Assembly (NCBI GenBank): GCA_910586655.1
Contig: CAJUIR010000002.1
Coordinates: 1 to 64,000 of the forward strand
Direction: 5' to 3'
Length of the DNA stretch: 64,000 nt
Source: an uncultured Christensenellaceae bacterium
GTDB taxonomy: Bacteria; Bacillota; Clostridia; Christensenellales; Borkfalkiaceae
Positions 32,935 to 41,754 of this stretch are shown piece after piece (the first letter of the stretch is position 1; every line of letters starts with the position of its first letter). Both the position numbers and the translations under genes were made by a program. The notes beneath the pieces were generated by a model. That model was not told where the DNA came from. It worked only from the letters and a program-made list of their open reading frames with translations, and ran no database searches.

Positions 32935-33846
32935 ATGATTACCGACCGTTTTATTGAAAAAATCGTGGAAACGCAGAATCCGACCTGCGTGGGACTGGAC
33001 ACTGCGTTTGAGTACTTGCCCGAGGAAATGCGGGCGGGCGTGACCGATTTTCGGGGCGCGGCGAATGCCATTCTTACGTTCAATCGAAATATTATCGACA
33101 GCGTTTGCGACATTGTACCGTCCGTGAAAGTACAGATCGCTTATTACGAACAGTACGGCGAAGCAGGGATGGAAACGTTCCGCAAGACGTGCGCTTACGC
33201 AAAAGAAAAGGGACTCATCGTGATCACCGACGCGAAGCGCAACGACATCGGCGCGACCGCCTCGCGCTATTCCGCAGCCTTTTTGGGAGAAACGGCAGTC
33301 GGCGAAAATCGGGCGGCAGCGTATCCTTCGGATATGCTGACCGTGAATGGTTATTTGGGAACGGACGGAATCGCACCCTTTCTGGAAGACTGCAACAAAT
33401 ATGAAAAAGGGATTTTCGTGCTGGTAAAGACGAGCAATCCGTCTTCGGGCGAGTTGCAGAATCTTCAACTTGCCGACGGCCGCACCGTATACGAGTGTAT
33501 GGGCGACATGGTCGAGCAGTGGGGAAGCGGCAGTGTGGGGAAATACGGTTATTCCGCCGTCGGCGCAGTAGTCGGCGCGACGCACCCCGAAGAAGCGCGG
33601 GTGCTCAGAAAGCGGCTTCCGCATACGTTTTTCCTGATTCCCGGATACGGCGCGCAGGGCGGCAACGCCGATATGGTGCGCGCATGTTTCGCGCAAGGCG
33701 GTCTGGGCGGCGTCGTAAATAATTCGCGCGGGATCCTCTGCGCTTATCAGAAACGCGGCGGTACTTATGCGCAGGCGGCGCGCGAGGCATGCCTCGATAT
33801 GAAAGATGATCTGTTGTCGGTGTTGGGGGAAATATGCGCGAAGTAA
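32935..33846 (+). CDS. pyrF: Orotidine 5'-phosphate decarboxylase (long type)
   Basis: The 303-residue protein has the catalytic VITDAKRNDIGATA motif and GLDT near residue 20, fitting the long subfamily-2 OMP decarboxylase and not the ~230-residue Bacillus type. It makes UMP. GAGGAG precedes ATG, which directly follows the pyrC stop. Its 3' end overlaps pyrK by 13 bases. Confidence 0.94.
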   Translation: MITDRFIEKIVETQNPTCVGLDTAFEYLPEEMRAGVTDFRGAANAILTFNRNIIDSVCDIVPSVKVQIAYYEQYGEAGMETFRKTCAYAKEKGLIVITDAKRNDIGATASRYSAAFLGETAVGENRAAAYPSDMLTVNGYLGTDGIAPFLEDCNKYEKGIFVLVKTSNPSSGELQNLQLADGRTVYECMGDMVEQWGSGSVGKYGYSAVGAVVGATHPEEARVLRKRLPHTFFLIPGYGAQGGNADMVRACFAQGGLGGVVNNSRGILCAYQKRGGTYAQAAREACLDMKDDLLSVLGEICAK

Positions 33847-34586
33847 CGGCTGTCATTCTCGAAAATAAAAAAATTGCGGACGAAGTATTTTCTCTGACCT
33901 TTGCGACGGAAGAAGAAATTCCCATAAAGGCGGGGCAGTTCTGTATGATCGGCATCGGCGGACACGCGCTGCGCCGTCCCATTGCGGTTTGCAAAGCCGA
34001 GGGCGTACGCATTACCGTCTGCTACCGCTTGAAGGGCGAAGGCACGAGAAGTCTTGCTTCCGACTACAAAGCGGGGGAAAAGATTTCGGTTTTATTGCCG
34101 CTCGGAAACGGATTCTCGCTGACGGAATCGCAGAAAAAAATCGTCGTTGTGGGCGGCGGCGTGGGCATCTTCCCACTGATTTCCGTGATCCGCGAATTCT
34201 CCAACGAGAAAGAGATTTATGCATATATGGGGTTCCGCAACCGCGATGCGGTGTGTATGGAAAGCGAATTGCAGCGTACCGAAAAATTCGTAATTTCGAC
34301 TGACGACGGAAGCGTCGGTCATCACGGTACGGCGGTGCAGGCGCTGATGAAAGACTGGTCGGAAATCCGTCCCGACGCAGTGCTTGCCTGCGGACCTGCC
34401 CCGATGCTCCGTGCGCTGAAAGAAGCGGTCAAGGGGAAGAACGTCCCCGTGTATGTTTCGTTGGAAGAACGCATGGGCTGCGGGATCGGTGCGTGCCTCG
34501 TGTGTACTTGTAACAAACAAGACGGAACGCGTGCGCGCGTTTGTAAAGACGGTCCCGTATTTGAAATCGGCGAGGTGGAACTGTAA
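33834..34586 (+). CDS. pyrK: Dihydroorotate dehydrogenase electron-transfer subunit
   Basis: The 250-residue protein has an FAD domain (with RRPIAV at ~44), an NAD-binding GGGVGIFPL (~103) and a C-terminal [2Fe-2S] cluster motif GCGIGACLVCTC with a fourth Cys in RVCKDGPVF. PyrK passes electrons from PyrD to NAD+. It overlaps pyrF and shares an overlapping TAATG with pyrD. Confidence 0.94.
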   Translation: MREVTAVILENKKIADEVFSLTFATEEEIPIKAGQFCMIGIGGHALRRPIAVCKAEGVRITVCYRLKGEGTRSLASDYKAGEKISVLLPLGNGFSLTESQKKIVVVGGGVGIFPLISVIREFSNEKEIYAYMGFRNRDAVCMESELQRTEKFVISTDDGSVGHHGTAVQALMKDWSEIRPDAVLACGPAPMLRALKEAVKGKNVPVYVSLEERMGCGIGACLVCTCNKQDGTRARVCKDGPVFEIGEVEL

Positions 34587-35497
34587 TGGCAAATTTAAGC
34601 GTATCGATTTGCGGAAAAGAACTGAAAAATCCCGTCATTCCCGCTTCGGGTACGTTCGGATTCGGACGGGAATTCAATGAAATTTACGACATTTCTTTGC
34701 TCGGCGGCGTTTGCACCAAAGGACTGACGTTGGAGCGGCGCGCGGGCAATCCCGTGCCGCGGATCGCGGAAAGCAGAGGGGTTATTCTGAATGCGGTGGG
34801 TTTGCAAAATCCGGGCGTGGAAGCCTTTATTCAAGAAGATTTGCAGTGGCTGAAAAATAAGACGCGCGTATTTGCGAACGTGGCGGGAAGCACGCTTTCC
34901 GATTACGCGGAGATCTGCGCGAGATTGGACGGATTCGTCGATTTCGTCGAACTTAATATTTCCTGCCCCAACGTAAAATGCGGCGGAATGGCGTTTGGCG
35001 TGAAACCCGAGAGCATCCGCGAGGTAACGCAGGCGGCGAAGTCGAATTTACATAAAACGCCGCTCATCGTAAAACTTTCTCCCAACGTGGAGAGCATTCC
35101 GGTGAATGCGCAGGCGGCGGAAGAAGGCGGCGCGGACTGCCTTTCGCTCGTGAATACGTTTACGGGAATGGCAATCGATATCGAACGCAGAAAACCAGTC
35201 ATCGCCAACAATACGGGCGGCGTTTCGGGCGCAGGGATCAAACCCATCGCCGTGCGCATGGTATACGAAGCGGCGCATGCGGTCAGCATTCCCGTCATCG
35301 GCATGGGCGGCATTACCTGTGCGGAGGATGCGATCGAATTTATGATGGCGGGCGCGGTCGCCGTGCAGGTGGGTACGCAGAATTTTACCGATACCCTTGC
35401 CTGCCCTAAAATCATCGAAGGGCTCAACGACTGGTGCGACAGACACGGCGTAAAACAGATTACCGAATTGACGGGCACGTTAAAATTAAACGGATAA
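34586..35497 (+). CDS. pyrD: Dihydroorotate dehydrogenase, catalytic subunit (class 1B)
   Basis: The 303-residue FMN barrel has the class 1B pattern: NPVIPASGTFGFG, ELNISCPNVKCGG with the catalytic Cys, and NNTGGVSGAGIKPIAVRMV. It oxidises dihydroorotate to orotate with PyrK as partner. It starts at the overlapping TAATG after pyrK. Confidence 0.95.
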   Translation: MANLSVSICGKELKNPVIPASGTFGFGREFNEIYDISLLGGVCTKGLTLERRAGNPVPRIAESRGVILNAVGLQNPGVEAFIQEDLQWLKNKTRVFANVAGSTLSDYAEICARLDGFVDFVELNISCPNVKCGGMAFGVKPESIREVTQAAKSNLHKTPLIVKLSPNVESIPVNAQAAEEGGADCLSLVNTFTGMAIDIERRKPVIANNTGGVSGAGIKPIAVRMVYEAAHAVSIPVIGMGGITCAEDAIEFMMAGAVAVQVGTQNFTDTLACPKIIEGLNDWCDRHGVKQITELTGTLKLNG

Positions 35498-35609
35498 AAT
35501 CGTTTTTTGCGATGATCGCCGCCTTTTTCCTATGATAAATTGGATTGCAAGCGAAAAGGGCGTGTCGCCGGTAAGGATGTACGGAAAAACAGGGAAAAGG
35601 AGAAATTTT

Positions 35610-36266
35610 ATGCTTAATTACAAACAACGGTTTATCAGATTTATGGTCGAAAACGAAGTGCTGTGCTTCGGTGAATTTACGCTCAAAAGCGGGAGAAAAG
35701 CGCCGTACTTTATCAATGCGGGAAAATACCGCACAGGTTCGCAGATTGCGGAACTGGGCGAATATTATGCGCAATGCTATCTCGAACACAAAGTAAACGC
35801 GCAAACGCTGGTGGGTCCTGCCTATAAGGGAATCCCGCTTGCCGTTGCAACCGCCGCGGCGCTCGCAGGCAATCACGGCGTGGAGGTGGGGTTCTGTTTC
35901 GATCGGAAAGAGGTAAAGGACCACGGCGAGGGGGGCATGTTTGTGGGACAGTCGCTGCACGACGGCGACCGCATCGCCATCATCGAAGACGTCATGACTT
36001 CGGGGAAAGCGCTTCGTGAAATTCTGCCCAAAATCAAACAGGAAGCAGACGTAAACGTGGAAGCGATGATCATTTCGGTCGACCGTCAGGAAAAAGGCAC
36101 GGGGGAAAAATCGGCGGTTGCGGAAGCATACGACGAATTCGGCGTAAAGGTATATTCCATCGTTACGATGCAGGATATTATTTCGGCAATCGAAGAAGGC
36201 GTCATCCCCGGGAAAGAATATTTGCAGGCGATGAAAGATTACCGTTCGCAATACGGAGCAAAGTAA
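35610..36266 (+). CDS. pyrE: Orotate phosphoribosyltransferase
   Basis: The 218-residue protein has the PRPP-binding motif IAIIEDVMTSGKA (~124-136) and LVGPAYKGIPLAV. It joins orotate to PRPP to give OMP. ATG 35610 has AAAAGGAG before it. A 112-bp gap after pyrD contains no clear terminator, so the gene is probably still in the operon; the operon terminator follows. Confidence 0.95.
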   Translation: MLNYKQRFIRFMVENEVLCFGEFTLKSGRKAPYFINAGKYRTGSQIAELGEYYAQCYLEHKVNAQTLVGPAYKGIPLAVATAAALAGNHGVEVGFCFDRKEVKDHGEGGMFVGQSLHDGDRIAIIEDVMTSGKALREILPKIKQEADVNVEAMIISVDRQEKGTGEKSAVAEAYDEFGVKVYSIVTMQDIISAIEEGVIPGKEYLQAMKDYRSQYGAK

Positions 36267-36327
36267 GAGAATAAGATCGGACTTTTTGAAGATAAGATCA
36301 AAACGATATCATAAATCAAACAAACGG

Positions 36328-36355
36328 AAACGGACGGCATTTGCCGTCCGTTATT
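36328..36355 (+). terminator. Terminator of the pyrimidine operon
   Basis: AACGGACGGCA pairs with TGCCGTCCGTT around a 2-base centre; a short T-rich tail follows. Confidence 0.75.
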
Positions 36356-36389
36356 CATATTCTTGTCCTTTTTTTCATACGTTAAGCGT

Positions 36390-39017
36390 ATGGAACTTTA
36401 TCAACTCGCAGTGCGCGAAGTATTTCAGAATCTGAACAGCGGAGAAAGCGGACTGACGCAGGCGGAGGCGGAAACACGTCTTACCCGAAACGGCAGGAAC
36501 GCCTTAAAGGAAGAAAAGAAAAAGAGTAAGATCAGATTATTCTTTTCCCAGTTCAAGGATCTGATGACCATCATTCTGGTCTGCGCCGCGTTTCTTTCGG
36601 CAGTGCTTGCGTTTATCACGAAAGACAGCGCGGAACTCGTCGACACCGCGATTCTGCTTTTTATTATTTTGCTCAATGCGTTCGTCGGTTTCCTGCAACA
36701 GTACCGCGCGGACGCGGCGATCGAAAACCTAAAAAAACTATCGGTATGCGAAGCCAAAGTCATACGCGGAGGAAAAGTCGTCCGGATCAATGCCGAGGAA
36801 CTGGTTACGGGAGACGTCATCGAAATCGAGGAAGGGGACAGGATCCCCGCCGATTGCAGGATCATCCGAAGCGAAGATTTTCGCTGCGACGAATCGGCGC
36901 TTACGGGCGAAAGCAAACCCGTAAAGAAATACGACTGTACCGTTAAAAAGTCGGGGATCGCCGAGCGGACGAACACGGCGTTTATGTCCACGTTCTGCGT
37001 CAAGGGTAGCGCGCGCTGCGTTGTTACCGCGTGCGGAATGGATACCGAAATGGGTAAGATCGCAGGGCTTTTGCATCAAGCCAAACCTGCGCCTTCGCCG
37101 CTCGATAAAATCATCGCCAAACTCGGAAAGATTATATCGATCACCGTACTGACGGTCGCGGGCGTCCTTTTCTTGGGCGGCATTCTCGCGCAGCGCGTCA
37201 GTTTTTTACAGAACGTCATGAACGCCGTCGCCGTCGCCGTTGCGGCGATCCCGGAGGGTATGGGCGCGGTCGTCACCGTGATTCTCGCCATGGGCGTTCA
37301 GCGGATGGCAAAGTCGCGCGCGGTGATGCGCAAACTCAACGCGGTCGAAACGCTGGGCAGTTGCAGCGTCATCTGTTCGGATAAGACGGGAACGCTCACG
37401 CAGAACAAGATGACGGTGGAAGAGATTGCGACCGTGTTCCCTGCGGCAGGCGCCGAAAATTATACGGGGACGCGCGTGCAGAATATGTTGATGCAGTGTA
37501 TCCGCGCATGCAATACCGTAAAAGGGAGCGCAGGCGGATACGTCGGAGATCCGACGGAAGTTTCGCTCTTGGAGTATGCCGACCGTTTCGGTTTTTCTTT
37601 TGCGCCTTCGGTGACGGGGGGAACGCCTTTTTCTTCCGAACGGAAGATGATGAGCGTTTATACTGCGGAAGGAACGTTGTTTGTAAAGGGCGGCGCAGAT
37701 GTAATTTTAAAACGCTGCAACAAAATTTATACCGAATCGGGCGTGCGCCAGATCACCGCGGCGGATGCCGAGCAGATTTTAAAGAGCGTTTCTAACTGTT
37801 CCTCCCGCGCCATGCGCGTTCTGGGGTTTGCGGTTGGTCGCAGTATGAAAGAGGAAAATCTCGCGTTTGTGGGAATCGCCGCGATGCTCGATCCGCCCAA
37901 AGAGGGAGCCAAAGAGGCGGTGGCGGCGTGCCGCCGTGCGGGCGTGCGCACGGTCATGATTACGGGCGACAGCGCGGACACGGCGTTTGCGATCGCTTCG
38001 CGGTTGGGGATCGCCAAACAAAGAAGCGAAGTGCTCACGGGCGATGAACTGGATGCGATGGGCGAGGATTATATGCGCCGTGCGAATGAATTTACGGTTT
38101 ATGCGCGCGTATCGCCCAAACATAAATCGGAAATCGTGTCCGCGCTTCAAAAGCAAGGCGAAGTCGTTGCCATGACGGGCGACGGCGTCAACGATGCGCC
38201 GGCGCTCCGCGCCGCGGATATCGGCGTTGCCATGGGCTCGGGAACGGACGTAACAAAAAACGCCGCCGAAGTCGTGATTTCGGACGACGATTTTTCCACC
38301 ATGGTGCACGCGGTAGAGGAAGGACGGAACGTATTTTATAACGTGAAGAAAACGATTTCTTTCTTCCTCTCCACGAACTTTGCGGAAGTGTTTGCGGTGC
38401 TGATCGTATCGCTGTTTCTGTGGAGGTATGATTTCCTCACGTCTACGCAACTGCTTTGGATCAATCTTATCACCGATTCGCTGCCTGTGCTTGCGCTCGG
38501 TGTCGAGCGAACCGACGGCGTGATGAACCGTCCGCCCGTTTCGGAAAAAGAAATTTTTTCCGGAAGTTCGCTGTTCAGAATGCTGTTCTTCGGCATTGCA
38601 CAGACGGCTGTGATCGTAGGGCTGTTCCTTTACGGAGTGCATGCCTGGGGCAACGCCGTTGCGTCCACCGTCGCATTTTTGACGATGTCGCTGCTCGAAC
38701 TGTTCCATGCGTTCAACGTCCGTAATGAGGAGGGGCGTACCAGATTGCGCGATTATGTTTCCAATAGAACGCTTCTGTTGACCGTAGCGGTCGGCATCAT
38801 TGTAAACGTTCTTTTGGTTGTGGTTCCGCCCCTTCGTTATGCACTGGGACTTGCGGATCTCAACGCCATGCAATGGCTTGCGGTCGCGCTTGCGTCGCTC
38901 TCGATTCTTCCTATCGGCGAACTTTTCAAGGCTTGTTATCTGCGTATGCAGAGGAAAAATTCAATTACGATTAAAAGGCGCAAAAAACATATCCCTCTTT
39001 CCGAAACGCGTCGATAA
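36390..39017 (+). CDS. Calcium-type P-type ATPase (IIA)
   Basis: The 875-residue P-ATPase has an N-terminal cation-ATPase domain, TGES (~171), the pump motif AAIPEGMGAVVTVILA in membrane helix 4, phosphorylation site SDKTGTLTQNKM (~329), MITGDSADTA and GDGVNDAPALRAADIGVAMG (~596). It pumps cations, probably Ca2+, out of the cell. No Shine-Dalgarno is visible for ATG 36390; an in-frame TTG at 36363 is possible but worse. Its 3' end overlaps the convergent deacetylase gene by 47 bp. Confidence 0.92.
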   Translation: MELYQLAVREVFQNLNSGESGLTQAEAETRLTRNGRNALKEEKKKSKIRLFFSQFKDLMTIILVCAAFLSAVLAFITKDSAELVDTAILLFIILLNAFVGFLQQYRADAAIENLKKLSVCEAKVIRGGKVVRINAEELVTGDVIEIEEGDRIPADCRIIRSEDFRCDESALTGESKPVKKYDCTVKKSGIAERTNTAFMSTFCVKGSARCVVTACGMDTEMGKIAGLLHQAKPAPSPLDKIIAKLGKIISITVLTVAGVLFLGGILAQRVSFLQNVMNAVAVAVAAIPEGMGAVVTVILAMGVQRMAKSRAVMRKLNAVETLGSCSVICSDKTGTLTQNKMTVEEIATVFPAAGAENYTGTRVQNMLMQCIRACNTVKGSAGGYVGDPTEVSLLEYADRFGFSFAPSVTGGTPFSSERKMMSVYTAEGTLFVKGGADVILKRCNKIYTESGVRQITAADAEQILKSVSNCSSRAMRVLGFAVGRSMKEENLAFVGIAAMLDPPKEGAKEAVAACRRAGVRTVMITGDSADTAFAIASRLGIAKQRSEVLTGDELDAMGEDYMRRANEFTVYARVSPKHKSEIVSALQKQGEVVAMTGDGVNDAPALRAADIGVAMGSGTDVTKNAAEVVISDDDFSTMVHAVEEGRNVFYNVKKTISFFLSTNFAEVFAVLIVSLFLWRYDFLTSTQLLWINLITDSLPVLALGVERTDGVMNRPPVSEKEIFSGSSLFRMLFFGIAQTAVIVGLFLYGVHAWGNAVASTVAFLTMSLLELFHAFNVRNEEGRTRLRDYVSNRTLLLTVAVGIIVNVLLVVVPPLRYALGLADLNAMQWLAVALASLSILPIGELFKACYLRMQRKNSITIKRRKKHIPLSETRR

Positions 39018-39669
39018 TCCGCGGCAAGGCTTCCGCCGTTGCTTTATGCGAAGCGGAATCGTGGCATAAAAGAACGATCTGTTTTTTACCTTGGGAAGTT
39101 TTGAGGGCGGTTTTCAGTAAAAGTTCCGCGGAGGCGTTCGGGATCTCTTCGTCTCCGCAGACGGCGTTCCATCCGACGACGCGGTAACCCTTTTTTTCCG
39201 CGATCTGCTGGTAATGCTTCCGGTTCGACAAACCGCCGCCGGGGAAGCGATATACGCGCGGTACAACTCCCGTAACGTCGCTGATCACGTTCGAGCATGA
39301 GTCTATGTCGCGGATGAATGCCTGATCGGAAGCATAAATTTCGGAATACACGTGTGATTTGGAATGCACTCCCAAAGTATGTCCTTCCGCCGCAATGCGG
39401 CGAAGGACTTCTTTTCTTCCTGCCACTCTGTCGCTTACGATAAAAAAAGTGGCTTTCGCATTTTTTTCTTTTAATACGTCAAGGATTTTGCCCGTTACTT
39501 TTGTGCTCGGTCCGTCGTCGAACGTGAGGTAGACTTCTTTGCGTTCGGAAGCGGTTTCTTCGGCAAACGTAACTACGGGGACGCTGTACGTCAGCCGTGC
39601 TCCGAAGTGTGCAAGGAATACGAGCAGAAGAGCAAAAAATACAGCGAGGGGAATATATCGTTTCTGCAT
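38971..39669 (-). CDS. Polysaccharide deacetylase (NodB/PdaA-like)
   Basis: The 232-residue protein has one N-terminal membrane/signal segment and a NodB domain: TFDDGP (~50), GVHSKSH with the HxxxH metal pair, RFPGGG and LLCHD. It deacetylates an N-acetylated sugar polymer, probably peptidoglycan. In sporeformers PdaA makes muramic lactam of the spore cortex, but the subtype cannot be set here. CGGAG precedes ATG. It converges with the P-ATPase gene. Confidence 0.9.
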   Translation of the reverse strand: MQKRYIPLAVFFALLLVFLAHFGARLTYSVPVVTFAEETASERKEVYLTFDDGPSTKVTGKILDVLKEKNAKATFFIVSDRVAGRKEVLRRIAAEGHTLGVHSKSHVYSEIYASDQAFIRDIDSCSNVISDVTGVVPRVYRFPGGGLSNRKHYQQIAEKKGYRVVGWNAVCGDEEIPNASAELLLKTALKTSQGKKQIVLLCHDSASHKATAEALPRIIDAFRKEGYVFCAF

Positions 39670-39805
39670 ACTCCGAGTTTGTGTGATTTTTCCGAATTTA
39701 TTACCGCTTTTCGCTCTTTCTCACCCCGAAGTGAAAACCGGCATACGATGAAGTGTCTGTACTTGTGATTTACAGTCATTCGGTATTTTTACGGGGGTCT
39801 TACCA

Positions 39806-40576
39806 ATGCAGTGGTTTTTATCGTTAGGGGCGGTTTGGCAGGCGCTGCTCGCTGCCCTTCTCATGTATGCAATGACTGCGCTCGGCGCGTCTTTCGTCTT
39901 TTTTTCTAAAAAAATCAATAAAACCGTGATCACCGCGCTTACGGGCGGGGCGGCGGGGATCATGATCGCGGCAAGTTTCTTTTCATTGCTGCTTCCCGCG
40001 ATCGAATACGAAAGCAACATTCCCGCCTACTGTACGGCTACGGTCGGGTTTCTGCTCGGCGGCTGTTTTGTAATTTTGTGCGACATTCTCCTTTCGAGAA
40101 AAAAATTCCGTCCGCAGGGGCTTGGCGACAAAAAAAACGCGCTCTTGTTTTTTGCAGTCACGATACATAACATTCCCGAAGGCATGGCGGTAGGTGTAGC
40201 GTTTGCCGTAACGGGGGCGGAAGGGGCGGCTCTTTCCGCGTTGCTGCTTGCCGTCGGGATCGCCATACAGAACTTTCCCGAAGGAATGTGCGTCGCCTTT
40301 CCCCTTCGCGCGAAGGGAATGAGTCCGCTTAAAAGTTTTCTCTTTTCCCAAGGATCGGGCTTCATCGAAATTCCGTCCTGTGTCCTCGGCGCGGTTGCCG
40401 CCACGTTCGTAACGGGTCTGATGCCGTGGGCGCTTGCCTTTTCTGCGGGCGCGATGATCGCCGTCGTCTGTTCCGAACTGATTCCCGAATGCTTTTCGGG
40501 CAACAAAACGGTTGCAAGTCTCGGCATCGTCGTCGGATTTTGTCTGATGACCGTACTCGATCTGGCGCTCGGCTGA
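39806..40576 (+). CDS. ZIP family divalent metal transporter
   Basis: The 256-residue protein has eight membrane segments with metal-site motifs HNIPEGMAVG (helix 4) and QNFPEGMCVAF (helix 5), plus GSGFIEIP. It imports Zn2+ or other divalent metals. GGGGG lies 10 bases before ATG. It is the only clear metal importer among several exporters in the window. Confidence 0.9.
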   Translation: MQWFLSLGAVWQALLAALLMYAMTALGASFVFFSKKINKTVITALTGGAAGIMIAASFFSLLLPAIEYESNIPAYCTATVGFLLGGCFVILCDILLSRKKFRPQGLGDKKNALLFFAVTIHNIPEGMAVGVAFAVTGAEGAALSALLLAVGIAIQNFPEGMCVAFPLRAKGMSPLKSFLFSQGSGFIEIPSCVLGAVAATFVTGLMPWALAFSAGAMIAVVCSELIPECFSGNKTVASLGIVVGFCLMTVLDLALG

Positions 40577-40606
40577 TTTATTGAAAGCAGTATAAAAATT
40601 CTGCGA

Positions 40607-41473
40607 ATGTTCATAATTCCCTGTATGGAAAACAATACGGAAATGGAAACGGTCATACAGGAAAAAGAACCCGTGCAGCCCCGCCGTACGGCGGTCATCG
40701 TGGGCGGTTCGTCGGGAATCGGTAAGGAAACGGCGCTCAAACTTTCGGCGCGCGGATATCGCACGTTCAACGTATCGCGCACGTCGCTCAAAGGCGAACG
40801 CGTGCGCACGGTTACGGCGGACGCGGCGCAGGAAGGCGAACTGTCCAAAGCCATCCACGGGATCGGAGAGGAATGCGGCGGGATCGATCTGCTCGTCTAT
40901 TCCGCAGGTTTTTCGATGGCAGCGCCGTTGGAATTTGCTAAGAGCGGCGATTACAGATATTTGTTCGAGGTCAATTATTTCGGCGCGATCGAAGCGCTCC
41001 GCGCGGCGATGCCGTACTTAAAAAAGCGCGGCGGCAGAGTGGTGTTTGTCGGCTCTCTGGGCGGCGACATGCCCGTTCCGTACGACAGTTTCTATTCGTC
41101 GTCCAAGGCGGCGCTTTGTATGCTCGCGCGCGAAGCCAACGTGGAACTGCGCGAGAGGGGCGTGCGCGTGAGCGCGCTGCTGCCCGGCGGAACGGCGACG
41201 GACTTCACATACAGCCGCAGGATCTACGGGGAAGACGAAAGTCTGAACTATGCGCAGTCGGTCAAAAAAGCGTCCGCCGCGCTTGCGAATATCGAGCAGG
41301 GCGGCATGAATCCTTCGCTGGTGGCGGAGGCGATCATCAAACTTGCCGAAAAGAAAAATCCGCCTCCCGTTGCGGTCGCAGGCGGAATGAACGGGCTGAC
41401 GCGTTATTTATACAAACTGTTGCCCGAACGCATTACCGACTGGTACGTGCGCAAAAAATTCAATCAAAAATAA
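40607..41473 (+). CDS. Short-chain dehydrogenase/reductase
   Basis: The 288-residue Rossmann-fold protein has the cofactor motif GGSSGIG (~34-40), a Tyr-x-x-x-Lys pair in YSSSKAALCML and an NADP-like basic second strand (NVSRTS). The C-terminus ends with an amphipathic segment (LTRYLYKLLPERITDWYVRK) as in ketosphinganine-reductase-like SDRs that sit on membranes. The substrate is unknown. The start could also be ATG 40625 or 40643, since no candidate has a good ribosome binding site. Confidence 0.82.
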   Translation: MFIIPCMENNTEMETVIQEKEPVQPRRTAVIVGGSSGIGKETALKLSARGYRTFNVSRTSLKGERVRTVTADAAQEGELSKAIHGIGEECGGIDLLVYSAGFSMAAPLEFAKSGDYRYLFEVNYFGAIEALRAAMPYLKKRGGRVVFVGSLGGDMPVPYDSFYSSSKAALCMLAREANVELRERGVRVSALLPGGTATDFTYSRRIYGEDESLNYAQSVKKASAALANIEQGGMNPSLVAEAIIKLAEKKNPPPVAVAGGMNGLTRYLYKLLPERITDWYVRKKFNQK

Positions 41474-41486
41474 ATTTCATTTCAGC

Positions 41487-41514
41487 CGCGCTTGCACATT
41501 GCAAGCGCGTTTTT
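41487..41514 (+). terminator. Intrinsic terminator before the purine operon
   Basis: CGCGCTTGC (41487-41495) and GCAAGCGCG (41501-41509) form a 9-bp stem with a T-run. Confidence 0.85.
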
Positions 41515-41573
41515 CACAAAAAAAGCAAAGCCGTTACAAGCGAAAAATCTGTGAGAATTCCCCGTTGGAATGC

Positions 41574-41602
41574 TTGACGGATTTTGTATGATTTGATATA
41601 AT
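41574..41602 (+). promoter_or_regulatory. Promoter of the purine operon
   Basis: TTGACG (41574-41579), a 17-base spacer and a perfect TATAAT (41597-41602). The predicted +1 is 41609, the A of the leader ORF's ATG. Confidence 0.8.
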
Positions 41603-41608
41603 ACTTTC

Positions 41609-41695
41609 ATGAAAATAGGCAATGCTTTTTACGGAAAATTTTTTGTTGTAACGTTTTCAGAATGCACCCTGTTTCGGGCAGTTCTTTCCGCATAG
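41609..41695 (+). CDS. Candidate leaderless pur leader peptide
   Basis: A 28-codon ORF starts at the predicted transcription start, without room for a Shine-Dalgarno. Its TAG (41693-41695) lies in the loop and first closing pair of the attenuator hairpin. The peptide begins MKIGNAFYGKFFVVTF and ends FRAVLSA. The F-Y-x-K-F core is shared with the pyr leader ORF. It fits translation-controlled attenuation; translation itself is unproven. Confidence 0.5.
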   Translation: MKIGNAFYGKFFVVTFSECTLFRAVLSA

Positions 41696-41720
41696 AAAGA
41701 AACTGCCTCCTTTTACTTTT
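41677..41720 (+). promoter_or_regulatory. pur operon attenuator hairpin
   Basis: GGCAGTT-CTTTC (41677-41688) pairs with GAAAG-A-AACTGCC (41695-41707, one bulged A), followed by TCCTTTTACTTTT. It sits 35 bases before purE. I saw no purine or PRPP riboswitch consensus in the 75-base stretch before it. Confidence 0.7.
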
Positions 41721-41754
41721 AAGGCGCGAAATCGATTATTTTTAAGGAGCGGTT

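Noticed and set aside
36363..36390. TTG 36363 as start of the P-ATPase
   Set aside because: No ribosome binding site; the family's N-terminus is already complete from ATG 36390.
41603..41680. Purine or PRPP riboswitch in the pur leader
   Set aside because: I saw none of the conserved junction sequences. The stretch is more easily read as a 28-codon ORF.
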